64,000 nt of DNA from Candidimonas humi. GTDB lineage: Bacteria; Pseudomonadota; Gammaproteobacteria; Burkholderiales; Burkholderiaceae_B. Below, piece by piece: positions 17,764 to 26,388 of this stretch. Location: contig NZ_JAHTBN010000015.1 in NCBI RefSeq assembly GCF_019166065.1, forward strand, positions 1 to 64,000, given 5' to 3'. The first letter of the stretch is position 1. Every line of letters starts with the position of its first letter. The position numbers were made by a program, and so were the translations under genes. The notes under the pieces are model-generated. The model was given only the letters and a program-made list of their open reading frames with translations. It was not told where the DNA came from and searched no databases.

Positions 17764-18786
17764 CTACTTGCGCAGCCAGCCGGCTGCCTTGAAGATGGGT
17801 TCGACACGGGCCAGGTCGGCCTGGATGTAGGCCTTGAACTGGTCGCCCGCCAGGAACGTGGGCACCAGGGCGCCGTGCGCGAGGTATTCCTTGAATTCGG
17901 GGGTCTGGGTCACTTTCTTCAGCAGGTCCACATAATATTGGCGTTGCGCGGCAGTGACGCCGCCGGGCATGAATACGGTGCGCGGGAAGCGATATTCGTC
18001 GATCTTGATGCCTTGCGAAACGCAGGTGGGCACGTCGGACCAGGCCATGGTGGCAGTGATCTTCTGGGTGTAGACCATGCGTTCCTTGCTGAACACGCAC
18101 CAGGGCTTGACCTGGCCGGCACGCCATTGCGAGATGCTTTCGCTGGGGTTGTTGGTGTTCGAGGCAATGTGCCCGCCCGCCAGCTGGATGGAAGCCTCGC
18201 CGCCGCTCTTGAAGGGAATATAGACGAATTTGGTGCCCTCGACCTTGTTGATCAGCATGGTCAGGGTCTGGTCCACGTCCTTGGACTGGCTGCCGCCCAT
18301 GGGGTACTTGGACGGGTTGGCCTTGACGGCGTCGATGTATTCCTTGACGTTCTTGAACGGCGAGTTCGCGGGGCCCCAGAGTATGAAGTCGTCCTGGGCC
18401 ACGGCGGCGACGGGGGTCAGGTCGTCCCATTTGTATCCCAGCTTGGCGACCAGCGGCAGCAGGTATTCGTTATTGGTGCCGACGATGAGGGTGTTGGGGT
18501 CGCCATGGGCCATCTTGACGTCCAGGAAGCCTTCCGCGCCATTGCCGCCGCCCTTGTTCTGGACTACCGTGTGCACGTCCATCAGCTTGTGGCGGGTGAT
18601 GATGGACTGGATCAGGCGGGCCAACTGGTCGGTGCCGCCGCCGGCGCCCGCCGCCACGATGATGTTCACGTTCTTGGTGGGTTTCCAGGCCTCGGCGGCA
18701 TGGCTGGGCAGCGATGCCAGCGTCGCGCCGGCCGTGCAGGCACAGATGGCTGCGCCGCGGCGCAGCAGCTTGTTGGATAAGCGCAT
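17764..18786 (-). CDS. tctC: Tripartite tricarboxylate transporter receptor TctC
   Basis: A 340-residue periplasmic receptor and first gene of the tctCBA-pdxA2-dehydratase row. The signal peptide is LLRRGAAICACTAGATLASLPSHA. The mature start is AEAWKPTKNVNIIVAAGAGGGTDQ. It is more distant from the Bug consensus than the other receptors here, with NKGGGNGAEGFLDVKMA in place of the usual N-R-PGA-G segment and an extra two cysteines (PWCVFSKE, PTCVSQG). AGGGGAC precedes the ATG. Being next to tctAB, it should be the dedicated receptor of this transporter. Confidence 0.9.
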   Translation of the reverse strand: MRLSNKLLRRGAAICACTAGATLASLPSHAAEAWKPTKNVNIIVAAGAGGGTDQLARLIQSIITRHKLMDVHTVVQNKGGGNGAEGFLDVKMAHGDPNTLIVGTNNEYLLPLVAKLGYKWDDLTPVAAVAQDDFILWGPANSPFKNVKEYIDAVKANPSKYPMGGSQSKDVDQTLTMLINKVEGTKFVYIPFKSGGEASIQLAGGHIASNTNNPSESISQWRAGQVKPWCVFSKERMVYTQKITATMAWSDVPTCVSQGIKIDEYRFPRTVFMPGGVTAAQRQYYVDLLKKVTQTPEFKEYLAHGALVPTFLAGDQFKAYIQADLARVEPIFKAAGWLRK

Positions 18787-18857
18787 GGTGTTGTCCCCTG
18801 GTATGTGAAAAATAGGTGCTGTAATCCGGGCTGTAAGTATGGCGAAACTTGTGATAG

Positions 18858-18877
18858 CTTAATAATGAATTAATAAG
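18858..18877. promoter_or_regulatory. Palindromic LysR operator candidate between tctC and its regulator
   Basis: A 20-base imperfect palindrome starting CTTAATAATG has a perfect core TTAAT-N5-ATTAA (18859-18873). It lies 18 bases before the GTG start of the LysR gene and 72 bases before tctC, in the shared AT-rich promoter. This fits autoregulation plus control of tctC. Confidence 0.45.
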
Positions 18878-18895
18878 ATATAGTGATAATCTGAA

Positions 18896-19852
18896 GTGAT
18901 ACCAGAAGCGGGCATTCTATTCAATCGCCTCCGGATGCGGCAACTCGGCCTGCTGCTGGCCCTGGACGAGCACCGGTCCTTGCGCAAGGCGGCCAACGGG
19001 ATAGGCCTGACCCAGCCGGCAGCCACCAAGATGCTGCACGAAATGGAGGCGGTCACCGGCCTGCGGCTGTTCGACCGCTACCGGCGAGGCGTGCGGCCTA
19101 CCGTGTACGGTGAGGTCATGATCCGCTACGCGCGGGTGGTCTATTCCGACCTGGGCGGGGTGCGCGACGAGCTGCTGGCCATCGCCTCGGGCAATATCGG
19201 CAAGGTGCGCATCGGCGCCATCATGGCTCCGGCGCCGCAATTGCTGACCGACACGCTGCTCGAACTCAAGCGCAGCCACCCGCGGCTGGCGCCCAGCATC
19301 CAGATCGACACCAGCGACGTGCTGCTCACCGCGCTGCTGCAGGACCGGCTGGACGTGGCCATCGGCCGCGTTCCCGATACCTGGGACAGCAGCGAAATCC
19401 TGTTCGACCCCATCGCCGAAGAGGCGCTGTCCATCGTGGCCAGCCCCGATCATCCTGAAGCGCGCAACCGCAGGGCCACCCTGGCCGGCCTGTTCCAGTA
19501 TCCCTGGATCCTGCAGGCTCATCCGAGCCCCATGCGCAAAGTGCTGGAGCTGGTGTTCATGGAGTCCGGCCTGGCCATGCCGGCCAATATCCTCGAGACC
19601 TCGTCCATGCTGCTGACCTCGTCGCTGCTGCGCAAATCGACCATGCTGGGCGTCATGCCCACCGAGGTCGCCGAGCATTACGCACAGCGCAATACGCTGG
19701 CTATCGTTCCCTTGAAGATCAAGCGGCGCATCGCGCCCTATGGCGTCATTACCCGCAAGGGCAGGATACTCAGTCCGGCCACCCAGGTGTTCATACGCGA
19801 GATCAAGGCGGCCATCGATCGCCAGCGCGCGGAACAGGGGCTGCAGGGCTGA
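18896..19852 (+). CDS. LysR-family regulator (GbpR-like) of the sugar-acid cluster
   Basis: A 318-residue regulator with a GTG start. The helix-turn-helix is LRMRQLGLLLALDEHRSLRK with GLTQPAATKMLHEME. The effector domain begins at GKVRIGAIMAPAPQLL. The 'RMRQL..L.AL' start and the 'GVITRKGR' C-terminus place it in the GbpR branch, which controls sugar transport genes. It is divergent from tctC and 171 bases upstream of the DapA-family gene on the same strand, so it probably controls both. Confidence 0.88.
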   Translation: MIPEAGILFNRLRMRQLGLLLALDEHRSLRKAANGIGLTQPAATKMLHEMEAVTGLRLFDRYRRGVRPTVYGEVMIRYARVVYSDLGGVRDELLAIASGNIGKVRIGAIMAPAPQLLTDTLLELKRSHPRLAPSIQIDTSDVLLTALLQDRLDVAIGRVPDTWDSSEILFDPIAEEALSIVASPDHPEARNRRATLAGLFQYPWILQAHPSPMRKVLELVFMESGLAMPANILETSSMLLTSSLLRKSTMLGVMPTEVAEHYAQRNTLAIVPLKIKRRIAPYGVITRKGRILSPATQVFIREIKAAIDRQRAEQGLQG

Positions 19853-20023
19853 GGCCGTTCCCGGGGCGGCGCTTTTGCGCCTGTCATTGTCGCCGGGCCC
19901 CCGGCGCTGCCGCCTTGCGGGGTATTCCAGAACGCGAACGCAGCATGGAAATTATTCACTGGACGCGGCAGGCATGCCACGCCACACTGGCTCGTCTGAT
20001 TTTCCATTCGGAGCCTATCCATC

Positions 20024-20956
20024 ATGAACCAGCCTGCCGGCACCCCGCGCTACAAGGGCGTGTATCCCGTCGTACCCACCATCTTCCATGAAGACGGCAG
20101 CCTAGACCTGGAAGGGCAGAAGCGCTGCGTGGACTTCATGATAGATGCAGGTTCGGACGGCCTGGGCATCCTGGCCAATTTCTCCGAACAATTCGCCCTG
20201 TCGGACCCGGAGCGCGCCGTGCTCACGGAAACGATACTCGCGCACGTCAAGGGCCGTGTGCCCGTCATCGTCACCACCTCGCACTACAGCACCGATATCT
20301 GCATTGCGCGCAATCGCCATGCCCTGGAACATGGCGCGGCCATGGTGATGCTGATGCCGCCTTATCATGGGGCGACCATACGCTGCGGCGAATCCCAGAT
20401 CTACGAGTTCTACGCCCGCTTGTCCGACGCGGTCGACATTCCCATCATGATCCAGGACGCGCCCATGAGCGGCGCCAATATGCCGGCTGCGTTCCTGGCC
20501 AGGATGGCCAAGGAAATCGAGCAGGTCGCGTATTTCAAGATCGAAATGCCCGGCGCGGCGTCCAAGCTGCGCGAACTCATACGCCTGGGAGGCGACAGCA
20601 TCGAAGGCCCCTGGGACGGCGAAGAGGCCATTACCTTGCTGCCCGACCTGGATGCGGGCGCGACCGGCGCCATGACCGGGGGTGGCTATCCGGACGGCAT
20701 CAAGACCATCGTCGACAGTTATTTCGCGGGCGAGCGCGAGCGCGCCGTATCGCTCTACCAGCAGTGGCTGCCCCTGATCAATTACGAGAACCGCCAGGGC
20801 GGCATCCTGACCAGCAAGGCCTTGATGCAGGAAGGCGGCATCATAGACTGGGCGGGCGGGCGCCATCCGTTCCCCCCCATGTTGCCGGACGTCAGGGCCG
20901 GGCTGCTCGAAACGGCGCGCAGGCTCGATCCGCTGGTGCTGCGCTGGGGCAGGTAG
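20024..20956 (+). CDS. DapA-family lyase/dehydratase (2-keto-3-deoxy-sugar-acid dehydratase-like)
   Basis: A 310-residue TIM-barrel enzyme of the dihydrodipicolinate synthase/N-acetylneuraminate lyase family. The Schiff-base lysine is K172 in YFKIEMPGAASKLRELI. The catalytic tyrosine is probably in MLMPPYHGATIR. The sequence GSDGLGILANFSEQFALSD and the C-terminal RRLDPLVLRWGR match the branch related to L-2-keto-3-deoxyarabonate dehydratase. It would act on the 2-keto-3-deoxy acid made by the enolase-type dehydratase across the divergent promoter. Aldolase rather than dehydratase action cannot be excluded. Confidence 0.82.
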   Translation: MNQPAGTPRYKGVYPVVPTIFHEDGSLDLEGQKRCVDFMIDAGSDGLGILANFSEQFALSDPERAVLTETILAHVKGRVPVIVTTSHYSTDICIARNRHALEHGAAMVMLMPPYHGATIRCGESQIYEFYARLSDAVDIPIMIQDAPMSGANMPAAFLARMAKEIEQVAYFKIEMPGAASKLRELIRLGGDSIEGPWDGEEAITLLPDLDAGATGAMTGGGYPDGIKTIVDSYFAGERERAVSLYQQWLPLINYENRQGGILTSKALMQEGGIIDWAGGRHPFPPMLPDVRAGLLETARRLDPLVLRWGR

Positions 20957-21014
20957 CGGGCCGGCATCTTGCGCACGGCACGTCCTGCATGAAGGGTAGC
21001 GGCGCGGCGGGATG

Positions 21015-21965
21015 CTAGGGCGCCGCGGCCTGCGCGCCACGCTGCCCGGCGATGGCCTCGATGAGGGTCTTGGCGGCGCGGCCCAGGTTGCGCCGCTTGC
21101 GCGTGATGAGGCCGTAGGGCTGGGCATGCGAGCGCAGGGCGACGGGCAGGATGGACACCAGGCCCCGGCCGGAGAAAAAACGGGCGACGTCACTGGGAAG
21201 CAAGGCCAGCAGGTCGCTGCTGTCGTTCAATAGCGCGACGGTGATGAAGGTGGACGCGGTTTCTATCGGGGCGGGCGCGCTGTTGATGCCTGCGCGGCCC
21301 AGTTCCTGCCGCAGCAATATATTCAGCGGCGTGCGGCTCGGATAGCTGATCCAGCGCAGATGCGCCAGGTCTTCCAGCTTCAGGCGCTTCCTGCGTGCCA
21401 GCGGGTTGCCGCCGCCCGCCACGACCGAAATGCTTTCCTCGGCCAGATGCAGGTAATCGTAGTTGTCGGCGTCGGGGCTGACACTGGTCCTGCCTATGAC
21501 CATGTCCAGCTTGTCGCTATTGAGCATGGACAGCATGATGGCGCTGGTGTTTTCGTGGATCTCGACCGCGATGTTCGGGTTTTCCTCGCATACCTGGGAA
21601 ATGGCGTCCTTCAGCACTGTCGGGACGCCGCCCATGATCACGCCCACGCGCACCTTGCCGCCGCGGCCGTGGCGGATTTCGTCGAGCTCGTCGGACAGGG
21701 CGATGACGTCGCGGCATATGACGTGCGCATAATTGATGGCGCATTCGCCCAGCCGGTTCGGATACAGGCCGTCGCGGCGCCGTTCGAACAGCGGGTCGCC
21801 CAATATCGATTCCACCTCGCGCAGCGCCTTGCTGGCGGCCGATTGCGTCATGGCCAGTTCCGCGGCCGCCCGGCGCAGGGAGTTATGGCGCCCGATGGCG
21901 ATCAGCAGGTTGAGCTGCCTGAGCCGGAGCCGCCCGAATAGCGCATTGAGGTTGTTGCCGGTCAT
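21015..21965 (-). CDS. LysR-family transcriptional regulator (GbpR-like)
   Basis: A 316-residue regulator similar in layout to the one at 18896: LRLRQLNLLIAIGRHNSLRR with MTQSAASKALREVESILGD, then GKVRVGVIMGGVPTVLKDAI, and the same type of C-terminus (YGLITRKRRNL). It is convergent with the DapA-family gene and divergent from the dioxygenase gene 321 bases away. The target is therefore probably the dioxygenase-Bug pair, or both clusters. Confidence 0.88.
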   Translation of the reverse strand: MTGNNLNALFGRLRLRQLNLLIAIGRHNSLRRAAAELAMTQSAASKALREVESILGDPLFERRRDGLYPNRLGECAINYAHVICRDVIALSDELDEIRHGRGGKVRVGVIMGGVPTVLKDAISQVCEENPNIAVEIHENTSAIMLSMLNSDKLDMVIGRTSVSPDADNYDYLHLAEESISVVAGGGNPLARRKRLKLEDLAHLRWISYPSRTPLNILLRQELGRAGINSAPAPIETASTFITVALLNDSSDLLALLPSDVARFFSGRGLVSILPVALRSHAQPYGLITRKRRNLGRAAKTLIEAIAGQRGAQAAAP

Positions 21966-22149
21966 GTCGTTTCCGTTGCCTGGGCCTAGGGTGGCCAGGG
22001 CAGCGAGTCGCAGGGAAAATCAGGCTTTGATTGTAGCGTTGCGTGCGCGCCGGCATAGGCTCGTGCCTGGCCCCGGCGCATGCCTGGCGGCGCATGATCG
22101 GCAGCCAGGGCCGTGATGGGGATTGTGTCTTGGCGACGCCCTCGCGGCG

Positions 22150-22205
22150 AGCGGCTTGTTGTTGATAAAGTTGATTAAATTATATAGAATTTGATCAAAT
22201 ATTTA
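22150..22205 (+). promoter_or_regulatory. AT-rich promoter region before the dioxygenase gene
   Basis: In the otherwise GC-rich 321-bp gap (21966-22286) there is a sharp AT-rich island. It has TTGTTG, a 16-base spacer and TATATA as a possible -35/-10 pair, three TTGAT elements and the small palindrome TTGATCAA. It likely carries the promoter and regulator sites for the dioxygenase gene. No other ORF or RNA is seen in the gap. Confidence 0.35.
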
Positions 22206-22286
22206 TGGATGAGACTCCGGCGGGCACCTATCATGGGGCTGATTCGGGAGGCCTCATCCGAGGCCGCATCGCAAAGGAAAATCGCC

Positions 22287-23150
22287 ATGAGTGCTTATTT
22301 CGAAATTGAACAGACGGCGGACAGTGTCCGCAGCGGCCTGGGAGTGCGGGTGCACGGGCCGGCCCTGTCCGGTGATCTGCCGCCCCGGGCATTGGAAGAA
22401 TTGCGCGGAATCTGCCTGGAGTTCCCGGTGACGGTGGTACCCGGCCAGGAGCTGGATGCGGCGGCTTTGCATGGGCTGGCCCGCAAATTCGGCAGGCTCG
22501 AAGCGCATACGGCGCAGCGCTACCACCATCCCGAATTCCGCGAATTATCCTATGTGGCAAATGTGGGCCGCGACGGCAGTGCGGATCAGTTTGGAAGCAC
22601 CATACGGGCATCGGGCTGGCACTCGGACGGCAGTTTCCTGGACGAGCCTTTTTCCCAGGCCATGCTGTATGCGCTGGAAGTGCCGCAGAAAGGCGGCGCA
22701 ACGTTCTTTGCCAATATGTACCTGGCCTACGAAAATTTGCCCGACGATCTGAAAAAGAGGGCGGACGGTGCGTCTGCGGTCCATGCGCTGGGCAGCGGGC
22801 CGGATGGGGCCGCCGCACCCTCGGCCAAACAGGCACAGGAGCACCCCGAGTTGTATCCCCATACTGTCAAGCCGGTAGTACGTGTGCATCCCGAGACGGG
22901 ACGCAAGGTGCTTTTCGTCAATGCCATGCATACGTCCCATGTGCTCGGCATGGGGCGTTCCGAAAGCGACATCTTCCTCAGGGATCTGGTCGATTTCGGC
23001 ACGCAGCCGGAATTCGTCTACAAGCACGAATGGAACGTGGGCGACCTGGTGATATGGGATGAGCGCTCCACCCTGCACCGGGCCGGCGGAGGAGTCGCGG
23101 CCGGCCAGCGGCGCGTGCTGCTGCGGGCGCTGTTCAAGGATGCCGCCTGA
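22287..23150 (+). CDS. TauD/TfdA-family Fe(II)/2-oxoglutarate dioxygenase
   Basis: A 287-residue enzyme with the metal triad H112-x-D114 (GWHSDGSF) and distal histidine H264 (STLHRAG). The 2-oxoglutarate-binding arginine is expected in RRVLLRALF. Members hydroxylate and cleave sulfonates, phenoxyacids or similar compounds. The inserted PSAKQAQEHPELYPHTVKPVVRVHPETGRK is normal for the family. AAGGAAAA precedes the chosen ATG; the frame is open for 32 codons upstream but without homology. A Bug receptor follows 116 bases later, suggesting uptake and breakdown of the same unknown compound. Confidence 0.85.
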   Translation: MSAYFEIEQTADSVRSGLGVRVHGPALSGDLPPRALEELRGICLEFPVTVVPGQELDAAALHGLARKFGRLEAHTAQRYHHPEFRELSYVANVGRDGSADQFGSTIRASGWHSDGSFLDEPFSQAMLYALEVPQKGGATFFANMYLAYENLPDDLKKRADGASAVHALGSGPDGAAAPSAKQAQEHPELYPHTVKPVVRVHPETGRKVLFVNAMHTSHVLGMGRSESDIFLRDLVDFGTQPEFVYKHEWNVGDLVIWDERSTLHRAGGGVAAGQRRVLLRALFKDAA

Positions 23151-23266
23151 GCGCGGCCGGACCGGCACCGTGCCGGGCTTCGAGGCGCTGAGCGAACATT
23201 GCCGCTGCGCTCGCCGTGTGGCGGCATGGCTGAAGATTATCCATATGATCCACCAGGAGGAGCAAC

Positions 23267-24238
23267 ATGAGACTAAACAGGACACGTGCCTGTATTTTTA
23301 TTTTCCTCGCCGGCTTGGCGGCCGGCGCTGCCCATGCAGACACCTATCCGTCGCATTCCATCCGCATGATCGTGCCGTCCACGTCCGGCGGCCTGCAGGA
23401 TGTGCTGGCGCGCAAGATCGGCGAAGGGCTGACACGGCGTCTGGGCCAACCGGTGATCGTGGAGAATCATGCCGGCGCGAATGGCGCCATCGGCACCAAT
23501 CTGATAGCCAAGGCTGTGCCCGATGGCTACACGATAGGCATGGCCACACCGGGTACGTTGTCCACCGATACGCTGCTGCAGCCCAATCTGCCTTATGATC
23601 CCGCCCGGGACATCCAGCCGCTTACCTTGGCCATACGCACCCCGGTGGTACTGGTTGTGAATGCGAAATTCCCTGCCAAATCAGTCAAAGACTTCGTCGC
23701 CTATGCCAAAGCCCATCCCAATACGGTAACCGTCGCCAATGGCGGGCTGGGTTCGTCGCAATTTGTCTCCGCCCGGTTATTCGAGAAGCTGGCCGGCGTC
23801 AAGCTGGTTGAGGTGGCCTACCAGGGAGGCGCAGCGGCCATGCCCGACTTGGTCAGCGGCAGGGTTTCAGCCTATTTGAACAGCCCCCTGGACATCATGC
23901 CATTTATCCGCAGCGGACAGTTGCGGGCGCTGGCCGTCGGCTCTCCGGAGCGCCTGGCTGCGCTTCCGCATGTACCGACTCTGCGAGAGGAAGGCATCGA
24001 GGGTTTCGATTTTTCCGCTTGGTATGGGCTGGTCGCTCCCAAGGGGATACCCGCGCCGGTATTGAAGACTTTGAATGAGAACATCGTTGCCATCATGAAG
24101 AGTCCCGACGTCAGGGCCATGATGGCCAAAATGGATTACGAGATCGTGGCGGACACCCCAGAACAGTTTCGCGATGAAATCAAAAAAGAGGTGGCGATAG
24201 ACAGTTCCGTTCTGCAGAAGGCAGCCGCGCATCGCTGA
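23267..24238 (+). CDS. Bug/TctC-family solute receptor
   Basis: A 323-residue periplasmic receptor. The signal peptide is IFIFLAGLAAGAAHA. The mature chain begins DTYPSHSIRMIVPSTSGGLQD. The family elements IVENHAGANGAIGTNLIA and LVEVAYQGGAAAMPDLVSGRV are present. AGGAGG lies seven bases before the ATG. It follows the dioxygenase on the same strand and converges with the GntR gene. The ligand is unknown. Confidence 0.9.
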   Translation: MRLNRTRACIFIFLAGLAAGAAHADTYPSHSIRMIVPSTSGGLQDVLARKIGEGLTRRLGQPVIVENHAGANGAIGTNLIAKAVPDGYTIGMATPGTLSTDTLLQPNLPYDPARDIQPLTLAIRTPVVLVVNAKFPAKSVKDFVAYAKAHPNTVTVANGGLGSSQFVSARLFEKLAGVKLVEVAYQGGAAAMPDLVSGRVSAYLNSPLDIMPFIRSGQLRALAVGSPERLAALPHVPTLREEGIEGFDFSAWYGLVAPKGIPAPVLKTLNENIVAIMKSPDVRAMMAKMDYEIVADTPEQFRDEIKKEVAIDSSVLQKAAAHR

Positions 24239-24262
24239 GCCCCATGGGCCGGCGCCTCCAGG

Positions 24263-24282
24263 GACGCGCGGCGCAGCGCGTC
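24263..24282. terminator. Hairpin between the convergent Bug and GntR genes
   Basis: GACGCGC (24263-24269) pairs perfectly with GCGCGTC (24276-24282) over a six-base loop. It fills the 48-bp space between two convergent stops. There is no T-run on either side, so it is at best a weak bidirectional terminator. Confidence 0.3.
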
Positions 24283-24286
24283 GCGT

Positions 24287-24931
24287 TCAGGCCGTCTCGC
24301 TTTGCATCAACTTGAGAAATCCGTGCATGGAACGTTCGGCCGAGATGCGGGCAAGTTCGAAGGCTTTTGCCCCGTCTCGTTTACCAAGCGCGGCTATGAT
24401 TTTGCGATGTATCTTGTTGGCATCCTGCATGCGCCCGTGAAAGCCGTAGCGGGCACGCAGCGAGTCGATGAGAATCCAGTTGCGCTCGAGCACATCGGCC
24501 GCCTCCTGATTGCGTGCGATGCCTATGATGGTTGCGTGAAAGACAGTGTTCAAGCGCCTGATCTCCGCGGCGTCGCCGGCTTCGGTAGCGGCTTCCAGGT
24601 GGTCTTGCACGGCGGCAATTTTGCCTATGTCCTCATTGGTGATGTAAAGCACGCACTTTTCATAGATCATGCGCAGCACCGCAATGCGCAAATCGTAGAT
24701 ATTCTCCAGGAAGGCGGGGTCCACCGCGCGCACGCTGGCGCCGCAGTGCGGTATCATCGTCACGAGGCCCTGGCCATGCAGTTCTCGCAGGGCGACCCGC
24801 AAGGGCATAGGGCCCACTCCGTAGCGGCGCGTAAGTTTCGCGATCGGCAGCCTGGTGCCCGGCGGCAGTTCTCCCGACAGAATGTCCTGCCGTAATCTGT
24901 CGCGTATTTTTACATCGGCGGTGCTGCCCAT
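24287..24931 (-). CDS. GntR-family (FadR/FCD) transcriptional regulator
   Basis: A 214-residue regulator. The GntR winged helix covers residues 7-70: IRDRLRQDILSGELPPGTRL then LTRRYGVGPMPLRVALREL. The FCD effector domain follows with metal-binding-type histidines (FHATIIGIARN, VQDHLEAAT). It is divergent from the amaA-like gene 123 bases away and is its likely repressor. The ligand is probably an intermediate of pipecolate/lysine breakdown (inference). Confidence 0.88.
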   Translation of the reverse strand: MGSTADVKIRDRLRQDILSGELPPGTRLPIAKLTRRYGVGPMPLRVALRELHGQGLVTMIPHCGASVRAVDPAFLENIYDLRIAVLRMIYEKCVLYITNEDIGKIAAVQDHLEAATEAGDAAEIRRLNTVFHATIIGIARNQEAADVLERNWILIDSLRARYGFHGRMQDANKIHRKIIAALGKRDGAKAFELARISAERSMHGFLKLMQSETA

Positions 24932-25054
24932 TGCCGTGGCTCTGCTCGGTGGGTGACGGGTTTCCGAATTCTACCAATTGCGCCAACCATACTGCACCCG
25001 CCACGCTGAAAGCGTAGCGGCGTTCCGACCGGTCCTTGCAGGAGTACCGCCGAC

Positions 25055-26347
25055 ATGGATGCAGACAAGCGCTCTCATGGCCTTTGGGAGGAGACCGCGC
25101 CGCCCGCGCCGGCCACTTCCGTGCTGGCCGCGGATGTGCGGGCCGAGGTGGCCATCGTCGGCGCGGGGTATACCGGGCTGTCGGCGGCGCTGCATCTGGC
25201 CGAACGGGGCATGGATTGCGTGGTGCTGGAAGCCCGGGACGCCGGCTTCGGCGGGTCGGGGCGCAATGTCGGGCTGGTCAATGCCGGCATGTGGGTGATG
25301 CCCGACGAGCTGCCGCGTATCTTGGGCCCGATCTACGGCTCGCGCCTGCTCGAGGTGCTGGGCGATGCTCCCGGGCTGGTCTACGACATCATCGGACGCT
25401 ACGGCATCGCCTGCGTAGCGTCGCACCAGGGAACCTTGCACTGTGCCGCCGATGCGCGCGGGCTGGCCGAGATCCGGCGCCGCGCCGGGCAATGGAGCCG
25501 GCTGGGCGCGCCGGTGCGCCTCCTGGATGCCGCGGAAACGGCGCGTCGGGTAGGCACCGGCGCCTATCGCGGCGCGCTGCTCGACTTGCGCGCGGGCACC
25601 ATACAGCCGCTGGCCTATGCCCGGGGATTGGCCGACGCCGCCTTGCGGCGCGGCGCCCGGATCCATACCGCGAGCCCCGTATCGTCCTGGCGCCGGGCGG
25701 GCGGGGATTGGCTGCTGGAGACGGCCGGCGGCGCCCGTGTCGCCGCGCGCCGCGTCCTGCTGGCGACCAATGCCTATACGGGCCGCAACGGCCAATGGCG
25801 TGCGCTGCGCGCAGAGCTTGCCGCGTTCCCTTATTTCAATCTCGCCACGGCGCCCTTGCGGCCGGACTTGAGCGCGGCCATCTTGCCGGGCGGCGAAGGC
25901 GCCTGGGACACCAACAGGGTGCTGTCGTCCATGCGCATGGACGCGGCGGGCCGCCTGGTGTTCGGCAGCGTCGGGGCGTTGCGCGGCGGCGGCATCGCGA
26001 TTCATCGCAACTGGGCGCGCCGCCGCCTGCGGGCGCTGTTCCCGCAACTCGGCGCCGCGAACTTCGAGCACGAGTGGTTCGGTACTATAGGCATGACCGC
26101 CGACTGCCTGCCGCGGTTTCATGAGCTTGCCCCCAATGTGTTTGCTTTCGGCGGCTACAACGGGCGGGGCATAGGTACGGGCACTGCCATGGGCTTGTGG
26201 TTCGCACGCCTGGCGGCCGGCGAAGTGGCCAGGGACGAAATGCCGCTGCCGCTCACGCCTGTGCGGGCCATGCGCGGCAGTTGCTTGCGCGAGCTCGTCT
26301 ATGCGCGCGGCGCCGATCTGGTGCACTATGCGGGGGCGCGTTTTTGA
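25055..26347 (+). CDS. amaA: FAD-dependent amine oxidase/dehydrogenase, probable L-pipecolate oxidase
   Basis: A 430-residue DAO-fold flavoprotein. The FAD-binding motif is VAIVGAGYTGLSAALHLAER near residue 30, followed by VVLEARDAGFGGSGRN. The second half has FGGYNGRGIGTGTAMGLWFA. The 'WEETAPP' style N-terminus and G-S-GRN segment are typical of the PuuB/AmaA group. AGGAG precedes the ATG. An antiquitin-type aldehyde dehydrogenase follows 41 bases downstream, which is the amaA-amaB order of Pseudomonas lysine catabolism: AmaA turns L-pipecolate into piperideine-6-carboxylate. A gamma-glutamylputrescine oxidase role is the main alternative. Confidence 0.75.
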   Translation: MDADKRSHGLWEETAPPAPATSVLAADVRAEVAIVGAGYTGLSAALHLAERGMDCVVLEARDAGFGGSGRNVGLVNAGMWVMPDELPRILGPIYGSRLLEVLGDAPGLVYDIIGRYGIACVASHQGTLHCAADARGLAEIRRRAGQWSRLGAPVRLLDAAETARRVGTGAYRGALLDLRAGTIQPLAYARGLADAALRRGARIHTASPVSSWRRAGGDWLLETAGGARVAARRVLLATNAYTGRNGQWRALRAELAAFPYFNLATAPLRPDLSAAILPGGEGAWDTNRVLSSMRMDAAGRLVFGSVGALRGGGIAIHRNWARRRLRALFPQLGAANFEHEWFGTIGMTADCLPRFHELAPNVFAFGGYNGRGIGTGTAMGLWFARLAAGEVARDEMPLPLTPVRAMRGSCLRELVYARGADLVHYAGARF

Positions 26348-26388
26348 CGGCGGCGGTCGACGCTAGGGATGCAACAGGAGCTTGAACC

